Made by a program: the position numbers and the translations under genes
Shown here: positions 7,629 through 16,978 of the stretch, piece by piece
Layout of the letters: every line of letters starts with the position of its first letter
Position numbering within the stretch: position 1 is the stretch's first letter
The notes under the pieces: generated by a model
The model's input: the letters and a program-made list of their open reading frames with translations, nothing else
Told to the model about the DNA's origin: nothing
The model's database searches: none
From: Roseovarius litoreus
GTDB lineage: Bacteria; Pseudomonadota; Alphaproteobacteria; Rhodobacterales; Rhodobacteraceae
Assembly: GCF_900142765.1 (NCBI RefSeq)
Contig: NZ_FRCB01000001.1
Coordinates: 799,799 to 863,798 of the forward strand
DNA length: 64,000 bases
Direction of reading: 5' to 3'

Positions 7629-10268
7629 GTGACGACCGAGACATCCGCCGTAACGCCGATGATGGCGCAATACCTTGAGATCAAGGCAGAATATCCGGGG
7701 GCGCTGCTGTTCTACCGGATGGGCGATTTCTATGAGTTGTTCTTTGACGATGCGGTGGCCGCCGCAGAGGCGTTGGATATCGCGCTGACCAAGCGCGGCA
7801 AGCATCTGGGCGAGGATATCGCCATGTGCGGGGTGCCGGTGCATTCGGCCGAGAATTACCTGCTGACGCTGATCCGCAAGGGATTTCGGGTGGCGGTTTG
7901 CGAGCAGCTCGAGAGCCCGGAAGAGGCCAAGAAACGCGGCTCGAAATCAGTGGTCAAGCGCGGGGTCGTGCGGCTGGTGACACCGGGCACCCTGACGGAA
8001 GAAAGCCTGCTGGAGGCACGTCGGCACAATTATCTGGCCAGTTTCGCGCGGGTGCGCGGCGACGGCGCGCTGGCCTGGGTCGATATTTCCACGGGCAGCT
8101 TCCACGTGATGCCGCTGACCGAGGTGCGGCTTGGCCCGGAGTTGGCGCGGCTGGCCCCCTCAGAGGTGGTTCTGGCCGATGGGGATCAGGCGGATTTGGG
8201 TGACATAGTGACTGAATCCGGGGCTGCGGTCACCGAGTTGGGGCGCGCGGCCTTTGACAGTGCGGGCGGCGAAAAGCGGCTTTGCGATCTGTTCGATGTC
8301 GGCACTCTGGAGGCGTATGGGCAGTTCACGCGGCCCGAGGTGGCGGCGATGGGCGCGATCGTCGAATATCTGGAGATCACCCAGCGCGGCAAACTGCCCT
8401 TGTTGCGGCCACCGCAGCGCGAGGCGCAAGCGCGGGTCATGCAGATCGACGCGGCGACGCGGCGCAATCTGGAAATCACCCAGGCGCTTGGTGGCGGGCG
8501 GGCCGGATCGCTGTTGTCGGCGGTGGATCGGACGGTCACGGCGGGCGGTGGGCGATTGCTGGAGCGGCGGCTGTCCAGCCCAAGCCGGGTGCTTGAAATC
8601 GTACAAGACCGGCTGGATGCCGTGGCTTTTGCGGTTGAACAGAGTCGATTCAGCGAGGATCTGCGCGCGGCCTTGCGCAAGGTGCCCGATCTGGACCGGG
8701 CGCTTTCACGGCTGGCGCTGGATCGGGGCGGGCCACGCGACCTTGCCGCGATCCGCAACGGGCTGGAACAGGCGGGCGCTATTGCCGATATGGCCGAGGG
8801 CCACGATCTTCCGAGGTTGATGGCCGAGGCGGTGACGGCGCTGAGCGGGCACGAGAGCGTGCTGGACCTTCTGGAGCAGGCTTTGGTGGCGGAACCCCCG
8901 ATGCTGGTGCGGGATGGAGGGTTCATCGCGCCGGGTTTCGATGAGGAGTTGGACGAGGCACGGCAGCTGCGCGACGAGGGGCGCGGCGTGATTGCGGGGA
9001 TGCAGGCGGAATATTCGCAATTGACGGGAATTCAGAGCCTTAAGATCAAGCATAACAACGTGCTTGGCTATTTCGTTGAGGTGACGAGCGTTCATGCGGA
9101 CAAGATGCTGTCGGCGCCGCTGAACGAGACGTTCAAGCACCGGCAGACCACAGCCAATCAGGTGCGGTTCACGACTGTGCCGCTGAGCGAGATGGAAACC
9201 CGTATCCTGAATGCGGGGGGTCGGGCGCTTGAGATTGAAAAGCGGCTCTATGACAGCTTGAAAGCGGCCATTCTTGAGAATTCCGACGCGGTGTCACAGG
9301 CCGCAAGCGCGTTGGCGGAGCTGGATCTGGCCACCGCGCTGGCCGATCTGGCGCGTGGTGAGGATTGGACGCGACCCAAGGTGGATGCCAGCCGGGCGCT
9401 GGAGATCGAGGCCGGACGGCATCCGGTGGTGGAACAGGCGCTGCGCAAGGCCGGAGAGCCGTTCATCGCCAACGACTGCGATCTGGGGACTGCGCATGAC
9501 ATCTGGCTGCTGACCGGGCCGAACATGGCGGGTAAATCCACGTTTTTGCGGCAGAACGCGCTTATTGCGCTGCTGGCGCAGGCGGGCAGCTTCGTGCCGG
9601 CACGGGCGGCGCATATCGGGATGGTGAGCCAGTTGTTCAGCCGGGTGGGCGCGAGCGATGATCTGGCAAGGGGTCGGTCGACCTTCATGGTGGAGATGGT
9701 GGAAACCGCCGCGATCCTCAATCAGGCGGACGATCATGCGCTGGTGATTCTCGATGAGATCGGGCGCGGCACGGCGACCTATGACGGGTTGAGTATCGCC
9801 TGGGCCACGCTGGAGCATCTGCACGAGATCAACCGCTGTCGGGCGCTGTTTGCCACGCATTATCACGAGTTGACCAATCTGAGCGACAAGCTGGACCGGG
9901 TGGATAACGCCACGGTCAGCGTCAAAGAGCATGATGGCGACGTGATTTTCCTGCACGAGGTGCGGCGCGGTGCGGCGGATCGCAGTTATGGCGTGCAGGT
10001 GGCCAAGCTGGCGGGGCTGCCGGAGACGGTGGTGGCTCGGGCGAGGGTGGTTCTGGATGCGCTGGAAAAGGGCGAACGCGAGGGGGGGACGGCGCAGAAA
10101 GCCCTGATCGACGATCTGCCGCTGTTTTCCGCCGTGCCAGCTCCGCCGCCGCAGGTCATCCGGGAGTCTGGTGTGGAAAAACGGCTGGCAGAGATCTTGC
10201 CCGACGAATTGACCCCGCGCGAGGCGCTGGATCTGATTTATGAATTGAAGGGGATCGCGGAGGGCTAA
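7629..10268 (+). CDS. mutS: DNA mismatch repair protein MutS, 879 aa
   Basis: It recognises mismatches and starts methyl-independent or strand-directed repair with MutL. The mismatch-reading Phe-x-Glu motif appears as GDFYELFF near residue 38. The ATPase domain has Walker A GPNMAGKST near residue 630, and LDEIGRGTATYDG with the helix-turn-helix dimer region follow. The GTG at 7629 is used because homologous sequence starts just after it. An in-frame ATG 30 bp downstream would lose little. Preceding GGGGGG may serve as ribosome binding site. Confidence 0.97.
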   Translation: MTTETSAVTPMMAQYLEIKAEYPGALLFYRMGDFYELFFDDAVAAAEALDIALTKRGKHLGEDIAMCGVPVHSAENYLLTLIRKGFRVAVCEQLESPEEAKKRGSKSVVKRGVVRLVTPGTLTEESLLEARRHNYLASFARVRGDGALAWVDISTGSFHVMPLTEVRLGPELARLAPSEVVLADGDQADLGDIVTESGAAVTELGRAAFDSAGGEKRLCDLFDVGTLEAYGQFTRPEVAAMGAIVEYLEITQRGKLPLLRPPQREAQARVMQIDAATRRNLEITQALGGGRAGSLLSAVDRTVTAGGGRLLERRLSSPSRVLEIVQDRLDAVAFAVEQSRFSEDLRAALRKVPDLDRALSRLALDRGGPRDLAAIRNGLEQAGAIADMAEGHDLPRLMAEAVTALSGHESVLDLLEQALVAEPPMLVRDGGFIAPGFDEELDEARQLRDEGRGVIAGMQAEYSQLTGIQSLKIKHNNVLGYFVEVTSVHADKMLSAPLNETFKHRQTTANQVRFTTVPLSEMETRILNAGGRALEIEKRLYDSLKAAILENSDAVSQAASALAELDLATALADLARGEDWTRPKVDASRALEIEAGRHPVVEQALRKAGEPFIANDCDLGTAHDIWLLTGPNMAGKSTFLRQNALIALLAQAGSFVPARAAHIGMVSQLFSRVGASDDLARGRSTFMVEMVETAAILNQADDHALVILDEIGRGTATYDGLSIAWATLEHLHEINRCRALFATHYHELTNLSDKLDRVDNATVSVKEHDGDVIFLHEVRRGAADRSYGVQVAKLAGLPETVVARARVVLDALEKGEREGGTAQKALIDDLPLFSAVPAPPPQVIRESGVEKRLAEILPDELTPREALDLIYELKGIAEG

Positions 10269-10379
10269 AGCGTTCCGCCTTTAACCTGAGGCATCAGCCA
10301 AAGGCGTAACGCGTGCAACGATTGAACCGAGCACTGCATTTCGCGAAATCCCTGAGTCAGGTTTTTCGCGAAACGCTTT
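10267..10379. repeat. Nested palindromic intergenic repeat between mutS and grpE
   Basis: The right half reads TTTCGCGAAA (10339-10348), CCTGAGTCAGG (10351-10361), TTTCGCGAAA (10364-10373) and ends AACGCTTT (10372-10379). The left end starts AAAGCGTT at the mutS stop codon and continues with a degenerate copy, so the two ends are inverted repeats. From memory, related AAAGCGTTTCGCG palindromes recur between genes in Roseobacter-group genomes. That needs a genome search. Confidence 0.55.
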
Positions 10380-10402
10380 GGGTCGGGCTGGGCGCCCGAC
10401 CT
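10380..10402. terminator. GC-rich hairpin between convergent mutS and grpE
   Basis: GGTCGGGC and GCCCGACC (8-bp perfect stem) flank a 5-nt loop a few bases from the grpE stop codon. Position between convergent genes suggests a shared terminator. No T-run follows on either strand, so termination may be Rho-assisted. Confidence 0.45.
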
Positions 10403-10407
10403 GATCC

Positions 10408-10968
10408 TTAGCCGTGGTTCGAAGACACGCCGACTTGCGCGGGGCGCAGGATACGGTCGTGCAGCATGAATCCTTCGGTCGACACCTGGATGATGTCGCC
10501 CGCCTTGGTGCCGGGAAGCGGCGCTTCGAACATCGCTTCGTGCTGCTGGGGGTCGAACCTGTCGCCGACTTCGGGCGAGATCCGGGTGATGCCGTGGCGC
10601 GAGAAGACGTTGAGCAATTCCCGCATCGTCAGTTCGACACCTTCGAGCAGGGCGGCGGAAACCTGTTTCTGCTCGTCGGTGGCGGCTTCGAGCGCGCGTT
10701 TCATGTTGTCGTAGACTGGCAGCATGTCGCGGGCCAGCTTGGAGCCACCGTAGTTTTCAGCCTCGCGGCGGTCTTTCTCGCTGCGCTTGCGGGCGTTTTC
10801 GGCATCCGCCAGCGCGCGCATGAACTTGTCCTGCAGCGCGTCGCGTTCGGCGCGCAGGGTTTCGATTTCGGCGTCTGTATCCGAGATCTCCTCGTTGGCG
10901 AGGGCGTGTTCCTCTGCCTCGGCCTGTTCGATGTCGTCAAGGAAATCTTCGTTCTTCGGCTCTGCCAT
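10408..10968 (-). CDS. grpE: Nucleotide exchange factor GrpE, 186 aa
   Basis: It releases ADP from DnaK in the Hsp70 folding cycle. The sequence starts with an acidic, charged N-terminal region, then a long helix (residues ~35-85) with FMRALADAENARKRSEKDR. The C-terminal beta domain has ALLEGVELTMRELLNVFSRHGI and PGDIIQVSTEGFMLHDRILRPAQV-type sequence. Length is typical. It lies 9 bp downstream of hrcA on the same strand, so an hrcA-grpE heat-shock unit is likely. dnaK and dnaJ are not in the window. Confidence 0.96.
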   Translation of the reverse strand: MAEPKNEDFLDDIEQAEAEEHALANEEISDTDAEIETLRAERDALQDKFMRALADAENARKRSEKDRREAENYGGSKLARDMLPVYDNMKRALEAATDEQKQVSAALLEGVELTMRELLNVFSRHGITRISPEVGDRFDPQQHEAMFEAPLPGTKAGDIIQVSTEGFMLHDRILRPAQVGVSSNHG

Positions 10969-10977
10969 ATTTCACCT

Positions 10978-12042
10978 CTAGCTCCGGTCCGCGATCAGTT
11001 TTCCGACCAGTTGCGCCGTGTAGTCCACGATCGGCACGATGCGGCCATAGTTCAGACGGGTGGGACCGATGACGCCCACCGCACCAATGATCTTTCGGTC
11101 AGCGTTCATATAAGGAGAGACCACCAGAGAGGAACCCGAAAGTGAGAAAAGTTTGTTCTCGGAGCCGATAAAAATGCGCACACCCTCGCCCTCATCGGCC
11201 AGTTCGAGGAATTCGGCGATATCGCGCTTGCGTTCGAGATCGTCAAAGAGGGTGCGGATGCGTTCCAGATCCTGTTCTTCGGTCTCGGCATCGAGCAGAT
11301 TCGCGCGGCCCCGTACGATCAGGCGCTCATAGGTGTCGCCCTCGCCATCCCACACGGCCAGGCCGCTTTCCACCAGATCGCGCGCCAGTTTGTCGATTTC
11401 CTGTCGCCGCTGAGCGATCTGCTTGGAGATCACGCGCTGAAGCTCGCTGAGGGTGCGCCCCTCGGCCAGTGCGTTGAGGAAATTGGCAGCTTCGCGCATT
11501 GAACTGGGCGTTTGGCCCGGAGGCGGCGTGAAGATGCGGTTTTCGACATGGCCATCGGCAAAGACCAGCACCACGAGCGCGCGATCCTGCGCCAGACTCA
11601 CGAATTCGATATGCTTGATCGGCGCCTCGCGCTTGGGCGCCAGAACCAGGGAAGCGCCATGGGTGACGCCGGACAGGGCCGATCCGATCCTGTCGAGGAT
11701 ACCGGACACATCCTTGGAATTGCTGCCAAGGGTGGCGTCGATCATCTCGCGGTCGGTGCTTTGGAGGTCGCCCACCTCGAGCAGGCCATCGACGAACATG
11801 CGCAGACCGGTCTGTGTGGGGACGCGACCGGCGCTGATATGCGGGCTTTCCAGCAGGCCGAGATATTCGAGATCCTGCATCACGTTGCGGATTGTTGCCG
11901 CGCTGACCTTTTCGCTGAAATCACGTGTCAGGGTGCGCGAGCCGACGGGCGCCCCCGAGGACAGATAGGTTTCCACCACCCGGCGAAACACCTCGCGGGA
12001 GCGTTCATTCATCTCTTCGAGAATTTTGCCTTGGTCATTCAT
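10978..12042 (-). CDS. hrcA: Heat-inducible transcription repressor HrcA, 354 aa
   Basis: It represses groESL-type heat-shock genes by binding CIRCE elements and needs GroEL for activity. The winged-helix N-terminus (REVFRRVVETYLSSGAPVGSRTLT) is followed by the HrcA signature AATIRNVMQDLEYLGLLESPHISAGRVPT, and the C-terminal dimer domain follows. The ATG at 12042 gives ten residues before MNERSREVFRR, where an alternative ATG (12012) lies. I find no CIRCE palindrome in front of it, so autoregulation is not supported here. Confidence 0.95.
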   Translation of the reverse strand: MNDQGKILEEMNERSREVFRRVVETYLSSGAPVGSRTLTRDFSEKVSAATIRNVMQDLEYLGLLESPHISAGRVPTQTGLRMFVDGLLEVGDLQSTDREMIDATLGSNSKDVSGILDRIGSALSGVTHGASLVLAPKREAPIKHIEFVSLAQDRALVVLVFADGHVENRIFTPPPGQTPSSMREAANFLNALAEGRTLSELQRVISKQIAQRRQEIDKLARDLVESGLAVWDGEGDTYERLIVRGRANLLDAETEEQDLERIRTLFDDLERKRDIAEFLELADEGEGVRIFIGSENKLFSLSGSSLVVSPYMNADRKIIGAVGVIGPTRLNYGRIVPIVDYTAQLVGKLIADRS

Positions 12043-12073
12043 GATGGTCAGGCCGTTTTGGGGTATGGCTCGT

Positions 12074-12102
12074 CATTAAAGACGGCTTGTGGAAAAGGTC
12101 AA
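12074..12102 (-). promoter_or_regulatory. Possible housekeeping-sigma promoter of hrcA-grpE
   Basis: On the minus strand TTGACC (12097-12102) and TTAATG (12074-12079) are separated by 17 bp, ending ~32 bp before the hrcA start codon. The -35 hexamer is good and the -10 is weak. No heat-shock-sigma pattern is clearer here. Confidence 0.3.
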
Positions 12103-12166
12103 TCGGGGTTGCTATCTGCGTGACACGGACTGTATCCACGGGACGAATTTGTAAAAGGATGACGAC

Positions 12167-12883
12167 ATGCGCCCCTCGGGTAGAGATTTAAGTGAAATGC
12201 GCCCCGTTTCAATCGAAACGGATGTCACGAAACATGCCGAGGGGTCGTGCATGATCCGTGTCGGGGACACTCATGTGCTGTGCACCGCCAGTCTTGAAGA
12301 GCGCGTGCCCCCCTTCATGAAGGGCACCGGGCTTGGCTGGGTCACGGCGGAATACGGGATGCTGCCGCGCTCGACCTCGTCGCGGATGCGCCGCGAAGCA
12401 ACTGCGGGAAAGCAAGGCGGACGTACCGTCGAGATCCAGAGGCTGATCGGCCGGTCGTTGCGGGCCGGTGTCGATCGGGTGGCTTTGGGTGAGCGTCAGA
12501 TCACGGTGGATTGCGATGTGATCCAGGCCGATGGCGGCACACGCTGTGCGGCGATCACCGGCGGTTGGATCGCGCTGCGGCTAGCGGTCAACAAGCTGAT
12601 GAAGGCAGGTGACGTGATCAGCGATCCGCTTGTCGATCCGGTGGCGGCGGTCAGCTGCGGGATCTATGCCGGTCAGCCGGTGCTTGATCTGGATTATCCC
12701 GAGGATAGCGAAGCCGGTGTGGACGGGAATTTCATCATGACCGGGAGCAAGCGGCTGATCGAGGTGCAGATGAGCGCCGAAGGGTCGACCTATAGCCGGG
12801 AGCAGATGAACCAGCTGATGGATCTGGCGGAAAAGGGCGTGACCGAGTTGGTTGCGGCGCAAAAGGCGGCGGTGAATGCGTAA
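12167..12883 (+). CDS. rph: Ribonuclease PH, 238 aa
   Basis: This phosphorolytic 3'-5' exoribonuclease trims tRNA 3' ends. [17 protein letters not shown] at the start, [23 protein letters not shown], and the phosphate-site [29 protein letters not shown] region are standard for the family. [19 protein letters not shown] carries the catalytic acidic residues. The ATG at 12167 follows AAAGGA. It overlaps rdgB by 8 bp, a usual pairing in alphaproteobacteria. Confidence 0.97.
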   Translation: MRPSGRDLSEMRPVSIETDVTKHAEGSCMIRVGDTHVLCTASLEERVPPFMKGTGLGWVTAEYGMLPRSTSSRMRREATAGKQGGRTVEIQRLIGRSLRAGVDRVALGERQITVDCDVIQADGGTRCAAITGGWIALRLAVNKLMKAGDVISDPLVDPVAAVSCGIYAGQPVLDLDYPEDSEAGVDGNFIMTGSKRLIEVQMSAEGSTYSREQMNQLMDLAEKGVTELVAAQKAAVNA

Positions 12884-13484
12884 ATTCACGGGCGATACCC
12901 TGCTGGTTGCGACCCATAACTCCGGCAAGCTGGAAGAAATCGCCAGCCTGCTGGAGCCTTTCGGCGTCAAGGTGGTGGGTGCCGCGGAAAAGGGACTGGC
13001 CGAGCCGGAAGAAACCGAGACGAGTTTCGTGGGCAATGCGCGGATCAAGGCCCATGCGGCGGCCAAGGCCACGGGCCTGCCCGCGCTGTCGGACGATTCA
13101 GGCATCGAGGTGGATGCGCTGGATGGCGCACCGGGTGTGTTTACGGCGAATTGGGCCGAAACAGAGACGGGTCGCGATTTCATCATGGCGATGGGCAAGA
13201 CGCATGACCGGCTGGTGGAAAGCGGTATCCCGCAGCCCTGGACGGCGCGGTTTTGCTGTACTCTGGTGCTGGCGTGGCCCGATGGGCATGACGAGGTGTT
13301 CCCCGGAACGGTCGAGGGGCGGATCGTCTGGCCCATGCGAGGGCATGAGGGGCACGGATACGATCCGATCTTTCAGCCTGACGGGTATGAGCAGACATTC
13401 GGCGAGATGGACCGCTGGGAAAAGAACCGGATCAGTCACCGGGCCGATGCCTTTGCCAAGCTGGTAAAGGGCTGTTTTGGCTGA
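12876..13484 (+). CDS. rdgB: Non-canonical purine NTP pyrophosphatase (XTP/dITP diphosphatase) RdgB, 202 aa
   Basis: It hydrolyses dITP and XTP to keep deaminated purines out of DNA and RNA. The N-terminal [11 protein letters not shown], the catalytic stretch [22 protein letters not shown] near residue 70, and [19 protein letters not shown] near the C-terminus are the HAM1 family marks. It overlaps rph by 8 bp and hemW by 8 bp, so the three are translationally coupled. Confidence 0.96.
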   Translation: MRKFTGDTLLVATHNSGKLEEIASLLEPFGVKVVGAAEKGLAEPEETETSFVGNARIKAHAAAKATGLPALSDDSGIEVDALDGAPGVFTANWAETETGRDFIMAMGKTHDRLVESGIPQPWTARFCCTLVLAWPDGHDEVFPGTVEGRIVWPMRGHEGHGYDPIFQPDGYEQTFGEMDRWEKNRISHRADAFAKLVKGCFG

Positions 13485-14634
13485 GGATTGGCAACAGGGG
13501 GGCTTTGGCCTCTACCTGCACTGGCCGTTTTGCGAGGCCAAATGCCCGTATTGCGATTTCAACAGCCATGTGAGCCGTGAAATCGATCAATCCCGCTGGC
13601 TTCGAGCCTATTTGCACGAGATCGACCGCTATGCCGGGATGCTGCCGGGACGGGTCTTGAACTCGGTTTTCCTTGGCGGAGGCACGCCCAGCCTGATGGA
13701 TCCGGATGTGGTCGCCGCCATTCTTGAGCGCGTGCGGCAAAGCTGGCCACAGGCGAATGATCTGGAGGTGACGCTGGAGGCAAATCCGGGGTCGGTGGAG
13801 GCGGGACGGTTTCGGGGATATGCGGAGGCCGGTGTTTCGCGGGTGTCGATGGGCATTCAGGCGTTGAACGACGTCGATTTGCGCCGTCTGGGCCGGATAC
13901 ATAGCTTGGCCGAAGCGCGTCAAGCCTATGATATTGCAAGGAAAAACTTTGATCGCGTCAGTTTTGACCTGATTTACGCGAGACAGGATCAAACGGTTGA
14001 GGCATGGCGGGCCGAGCTTGGCGACGCGTTGGAGATGGCGGTGGATCATCTGTCGCTTTATCAACTGACCATCGAGCAGGGCACCGCCTTTGCGGATCGC
14101 TATGCGCGGGGCGGGCTGAAGGGGTTGCCGGCCGAAGATGCCGCCGCGGATATGTATGAGGCGACGCAAGAGATTTGCGCGGGCGCGGGCATGGACGCTT
14201 ATGAAGTGTCGAACCATGCCAAACCGGGCGCTGAATCGCGGCATAACCTGATTTACTGGCGCTATGGGGATTATGTTGGCATCGGACCGGGAGCGCATGG
14301 GCGCGTGACGCTGGATGGTCAACGCCATGCGACCGAGGCTTGGTCGAACCCCGATCGCTGGCTGAGCGCGGTGGATGCGGGGAAGTCCGAGAAGCAATGG
14401 GAGGCGATTGATCCCAAGGATCAGGCGGCGGAATACCTCATGATGGGGTTGCGAGTTCGCGAAGGCATAGATGTTGTGCGTTATGAAGCGTTGGCAGGCG
14501 AGGCGCTGTCAGAAGAAAAACTGTTCGAGCTGCGAGAGCTTGGGATGATCGAGAGCAACGGACAGCGGGTATGGGTCACCGAGCAGGGCAGGCCGGTGCT
14601 GAACGCGGTTTTGCGGGACTTGCTGGTGGATTGA
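13477..14634 (+). CDS. hemW: Radical SAM protein HemW (heme chaperone / coproporphyrinogen oxidase-like), 385 aa
   Basis: This radical SAM protein binds heme and delivers it to respiratory enzymes. Older annotations call it oxygen-independent coproporphyrinogen oxidase. The 4Fe-4S motif CxxxCxxC is seen in [12 protein letters not shown] (residues ~20-27). The HemW-type N-terminus lacks the fourth-helix extension of Hem[11 protein letters not shown] follows. The start is a TTG at 13477 overlapping the end of rdg[10 protein letters not shown] fixes the frame start closely and no better ATG exists upstream. Confidence 0.92.
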   Translation: MAEDWQQGGFGLYLHWPFCEAKCPYCDFNSHVSREIDQSRWLRAYLHEIDRYAGMLPGRVLNSVFLGGGTPSLMDPDVVAAILERVRQSWPQANDLEVTLEANPGSVEAGRFRGYAEAGVSRVSMGIQALNDVDLRRLGRIHSLAEARQAYDIARKNFDRVSFDLIYARQDQTVEAWRAELGDALEMAVDHLSLYQLTIEQGTAFADRYARGGLKGLPAEDAAADMYEATQEICAGAGMDAYEVSNHAKPGAESRHNLIYWRYGDYVGIGPGAHGRVTLDGQRHATEAWSNPDRWLSAVDAGKSEKQWEAIDPKDQAAEYLMMGLRVREGIDVVRYEALAGEALSEEKLFELRELGMIESNGQRVWVTEQGRPVLNAVLRDLLVD

Positions 14635-14640
14635 GAGCGG

Positions 14641-15549
14641 TCAGTCGCCGGTGCTTAGCATACGGCACAGGGTGTCGAGCTGATCAAGGGTTTCGTAGGT
14701 GATGGTCAGCTGGCCCTTTTCCTGCCCTGGCTTGTGATCCAACCGGACAGCCATGCCCAGATTGGCCGACAGATCACCCTCGAGCGCCTTGGTATCGGCG
14801 TCCTTTTCCACTGATTTCGACGGCTTCTTCTTGTTACCGGGATCGGCAAAGATGTTGCTGATGGATTTCTTGACCAGCGCCTCGGTTTCGCGAACAGAGA
14901 GGCCTTTCTTGATGACCTCGCGCGCCAGGGCCGCGGCATCTTCGGCGGTTATGAGGGCACGGGCATGCCCGGCACTCAGGCGGCCATCGCGGAGATAGGT
15001 CTGGACCTCTTCGGGCAGAGTCAGAAGGCGCACCGAATTGGCGATGTAACTGCGGCTTTTGCCCAGAACCTCGGACAGTTTTTCCTGCGTGTGGCCAAAT
15101 TTTTCCATCAGTTGACTGTAACCGGCGGCCTCTTCCACGGGGTTGAGATCGGCGCGCTGGATGTTTTCAATGATGGCGATTTCCAGCACTTCGGTATCGT
15201 TGAAGTCGCGCACCAGAACAGGGATCTGATGCAGCTTGGCCATTTGAGCCGCGCGCCAGCGGCGTTCACCCGCGACAATCTCGAACGCGGTATCGTCTCC
15301 GGGCACGGGACGCACGATCAGGGGCTGGATGATGCCCTTTTCCTTGATGGACGCGGCCAGATCGTCGAGCTTGTCCTTGTCGAAGCTGCGGCGCGGCTGA
15401 TCGGGGTTGGGGCGGATTTTCTCAATCGGAACAGTGCGATCCGCCGACTTCGGGGCATCGGAGGTGATTGCTTTGTCTTCGTTCACGTCGGCCATGAGCG
15501 CGGACAGGCCACGGCCCAAGCCGCGCTGTTTGGTTTTCTTGTCAGTCAT
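14641..15549 (-). CDS. parB: Chromosome partitioning protein ParB, 302 aa
   Basis: It binds parS sites, spreads with CTP and works with ParA to segregate newly replicated origins. The N-terminus has RGLGRGLSALM (ParA-contacting region). Then come the ParB/Srx CTPase motifs IRPNPDQPRRSFD and AGERRWRAAQMA near residue 95, and the helix-turn-helix LGKSRSYIANSVRLLTLP. The C-terminal dimerisation region starts near residue 240. It follows parA by 15 bp. Two parS sites lie in this same gene block. Confidence 0.97.
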   Translation of the reverse strand: MTDKKTKQRGLGRGLSALMADVNEDKAITSDAPKSADRTVPIEKIRPNPDQPRRSFDKDKLDDLAASIKEKGIIQPLIVRPVPGDDTAFEIVAGERRWRAAQMAKLHQIPVLVRDFNDTEVLEIAIIENIQRADLNPVEEAAGYSQLMEKFGHTQEKLSEVLGKSRSYIANSVRLLTLPEEVQTYLRDGRLSAGHARALITAEDAAALAREVIKKGLSVRETEALVKKSISNIFADPGNKKKPSKSVEKDADTKALEGDLSANLGMAVRLDHKPGQEKGQLTITYETLDQLDTLCRMLSTGD

Positions 15550-15564
15550 CCGAAGCTCCTGTGA

Positions 15565-16374
15565 TTACGCAGCGGCGCGCGTCTGATTGGACATCAATTC
15601 CCGCGCCAGATCGCGGTAAGCCTGCGCCCCCTTGGACGCCGAATCATATTGCAGAACCGGCACCGCGTAGGAGGGCGCCTCGCTGACGCGGACATTTCGG
15701 GGGATGCGCGTCTGGAACACCAGGGCGCCAAGATTATCGCGGGCATCCTGCTCGACCTGCGAAGAAAGGTTGTTGCGCGCGTCGAACATCGTCAGCACGA
15801 CGCCTTCGATACGCAGATTGGGATTGGCAGTCTGGCGGACCTCGCGAATGGTCAGCATCAATTGTGACAGGCCTTCGAGCGCGAAAAACTCGCTTTGAAG
15901 CGGCACCAGCACGGAATGGGCGGCAACCATCGCGTTGACGGTCAACAGGTTGAGCGACGGGGGGCAATCGATCAGGATGTAATCAATGGCGTAGTCGTCC
16001 ATTGCCGTCTGGCGAAGGGCGTCATGCAAAAGGAAGCTGCGCTTTTCGGTTGCGATCAACTCCATATCCGCCGAGCTGAGATCGACGGTTGCGGGAACAA
16101 TCAACAGGTTTTCAAAGGCGGTTTCCTGTACGACCTCTGAAAGGTCAATTTCTTCGAGAAGAAGCTCGTATGTGGTAAGTTCACGGTCCGACGCGTCGAT
16201 TCCAAGGCCGGTCGAGGCGTTTCCCTGCGGGTCCAGATCGATGATCAGGACTTTTTGCCCGGCTTCGGCCAGTGCAGCGCCCAGATTTATCGTTGTCGTG
16301 GTCTTTCCAACGCCGCCTTTCTGGTTTGCAACGGCAATGATCTTGGGTCCGCGAGGGCGGGTCGGATCAGACAC
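15565..16374 (-). CDS. parA: Chromosome partitioning ATPase ParA, 269 aa
   Basis: This Walker-type ATPase forms a gradient on the nucleoid and moves ParB-bound origins. The deviant Walker A motif KGGVGKTTT is at residues ~19-27, with IDLDPQGNASTGLG near residue 46 and the switch DCPPSLNLLTVNAM. The start is a GTG at 16374 that overlaps the rsmG stop by 8 bp. This is the conserved chromosomal order mnmG-rsmG-parA-parB, so it is the chromosomal rather than a plasmid copy. Confidence 0.96.
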   Translation of the reverse strand: MSDPTRPRGPKIIAVANQKGGVGKTTTTINLGAALAEAGQKVLIIDLDPQGNASTGLGIDASDRELTTYELLLEEIDLSEVVQETAFENLLIVPATVDLSSADMELIATEKRSFLLHDALRQTAMDDYAIDYILIDCPPSLNLLTVNAMVAAHSVLVPLQSEFFALEGLSQLMLTIREVRQTANPNLRIEGVVLTMFDARNNLSSQVEQDARDNLGALVFQTRIPRNVRVSEAPSYAVPVLQYDSASKGAQAYRDLARELMSNQTRAAA

Positions 16375-16978
16375 GGGCGACTCCTGTAATGGTCATGATA
16401 ACTGGGCCAGTTTCAGTTTTACTTTTAGCAAGCCGGTGCGTGAAGGTCCAAGCTGTTTGCGCGGCCTCGACCTCTTTTTGCCAGTTTTCGCCCTTGGGAA
16501 AGATCGCCGTCCCATCGGCGCGCATATGCCGTTCAGCAAAGCCAAGCAGGGTGGTCAGATCGGCCAGCGCGCGCGCCGACAGGACATTTGCCTCAAGGGG
16601 CGGGATATTCTCGATCCGGTCATTGATGACATCGGCGCGCGCACCCGTTTCGCGGATCACGGTGTTGAGGAACACACATTTGCGGACATCGCTTTCCACA
16701 AGGGTGGTGCGCTTGGGCGATCCGGTTTCAAGCGAAAGAATGGCCATCAGCAAACCCGGAAATCCGGCGCCGGACCCAAGATCGACCCAGTGATCGACCG
16801 GATGTGGCGCGAGATCGTAAATCTGAATGGAATCAACGAAATGACGCTGCCAGAGATCCGGGAGCGTCGAGCGCGCCACAAGATTGATCCGGGGCGTCCA
16901 TTTGCGCAGCAGCACCTCGTAGATGGTCAGGCGCTCCAATGTTTCACGTGAAACATTGAGATCAGGCGCATCGCTCAT
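16367..16978 (-). CDS. rsmG: 16S rRNA (guanine-N7)-methyltransferase RsmG, 203 aa
   Basis: It methylates G527 of 16S rRNA using SAM. The SAM-binding motif [17 protein letters not shown] lies near residue 68, after [12 protein letters not shown]. Residues NVSRET at positions 8-13 are encoded by a perfect parS site, so the gene start doubles as a partition centromere site. Its ATG overlaps the mnmG stop by 4 bp (ATGA), coupling translation of the two. Confidence 0.95.
   Translation of the reverse strand: MSDAPDLNVSRETLERLTIYEVLLRKWTPRINLVARSTLPDLWQRHFVDSIQIYDLAPHPVDHWVDLGSGAGFPGLLMAILSLETGSPKRTTLVESDVRKCVFLNTVIRETGARADVINDRIENIPPLEANVLSARALADLTTLLGFAERHMRADGTAIFPKGENWQKEVEAAQTAWTFTHRLAKSKTETGPVIMTITGVARV
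16938..16957. promoter_or_regulatory. parS site inside the rsmG coding region
   Basis: AATGTTTCACGTGAAACATT is a perfect 20-bp palindrome containing the 16-bp parS core TGTTTCACGTGAAACA (16940-16955). It lies in rsmG codons 7-13, about 5.3 kb from the proposed origin. It is the expected ParB nucleation site. Confidence 0.95.

Noticed and set aside
5398..7632. A 744-codon open frame on the + strand opposite the malic enzyme gene
   Set aside because: It lies fully antisense to a well-recognised enzyme. High GC leaves the opposite frame open and the translation has no family motif.
12043..12166. CIRCE element upstream of hrcA
   Set aside because: No TTAGCACTC-N9-GAGTGCTAA or near variant is present.
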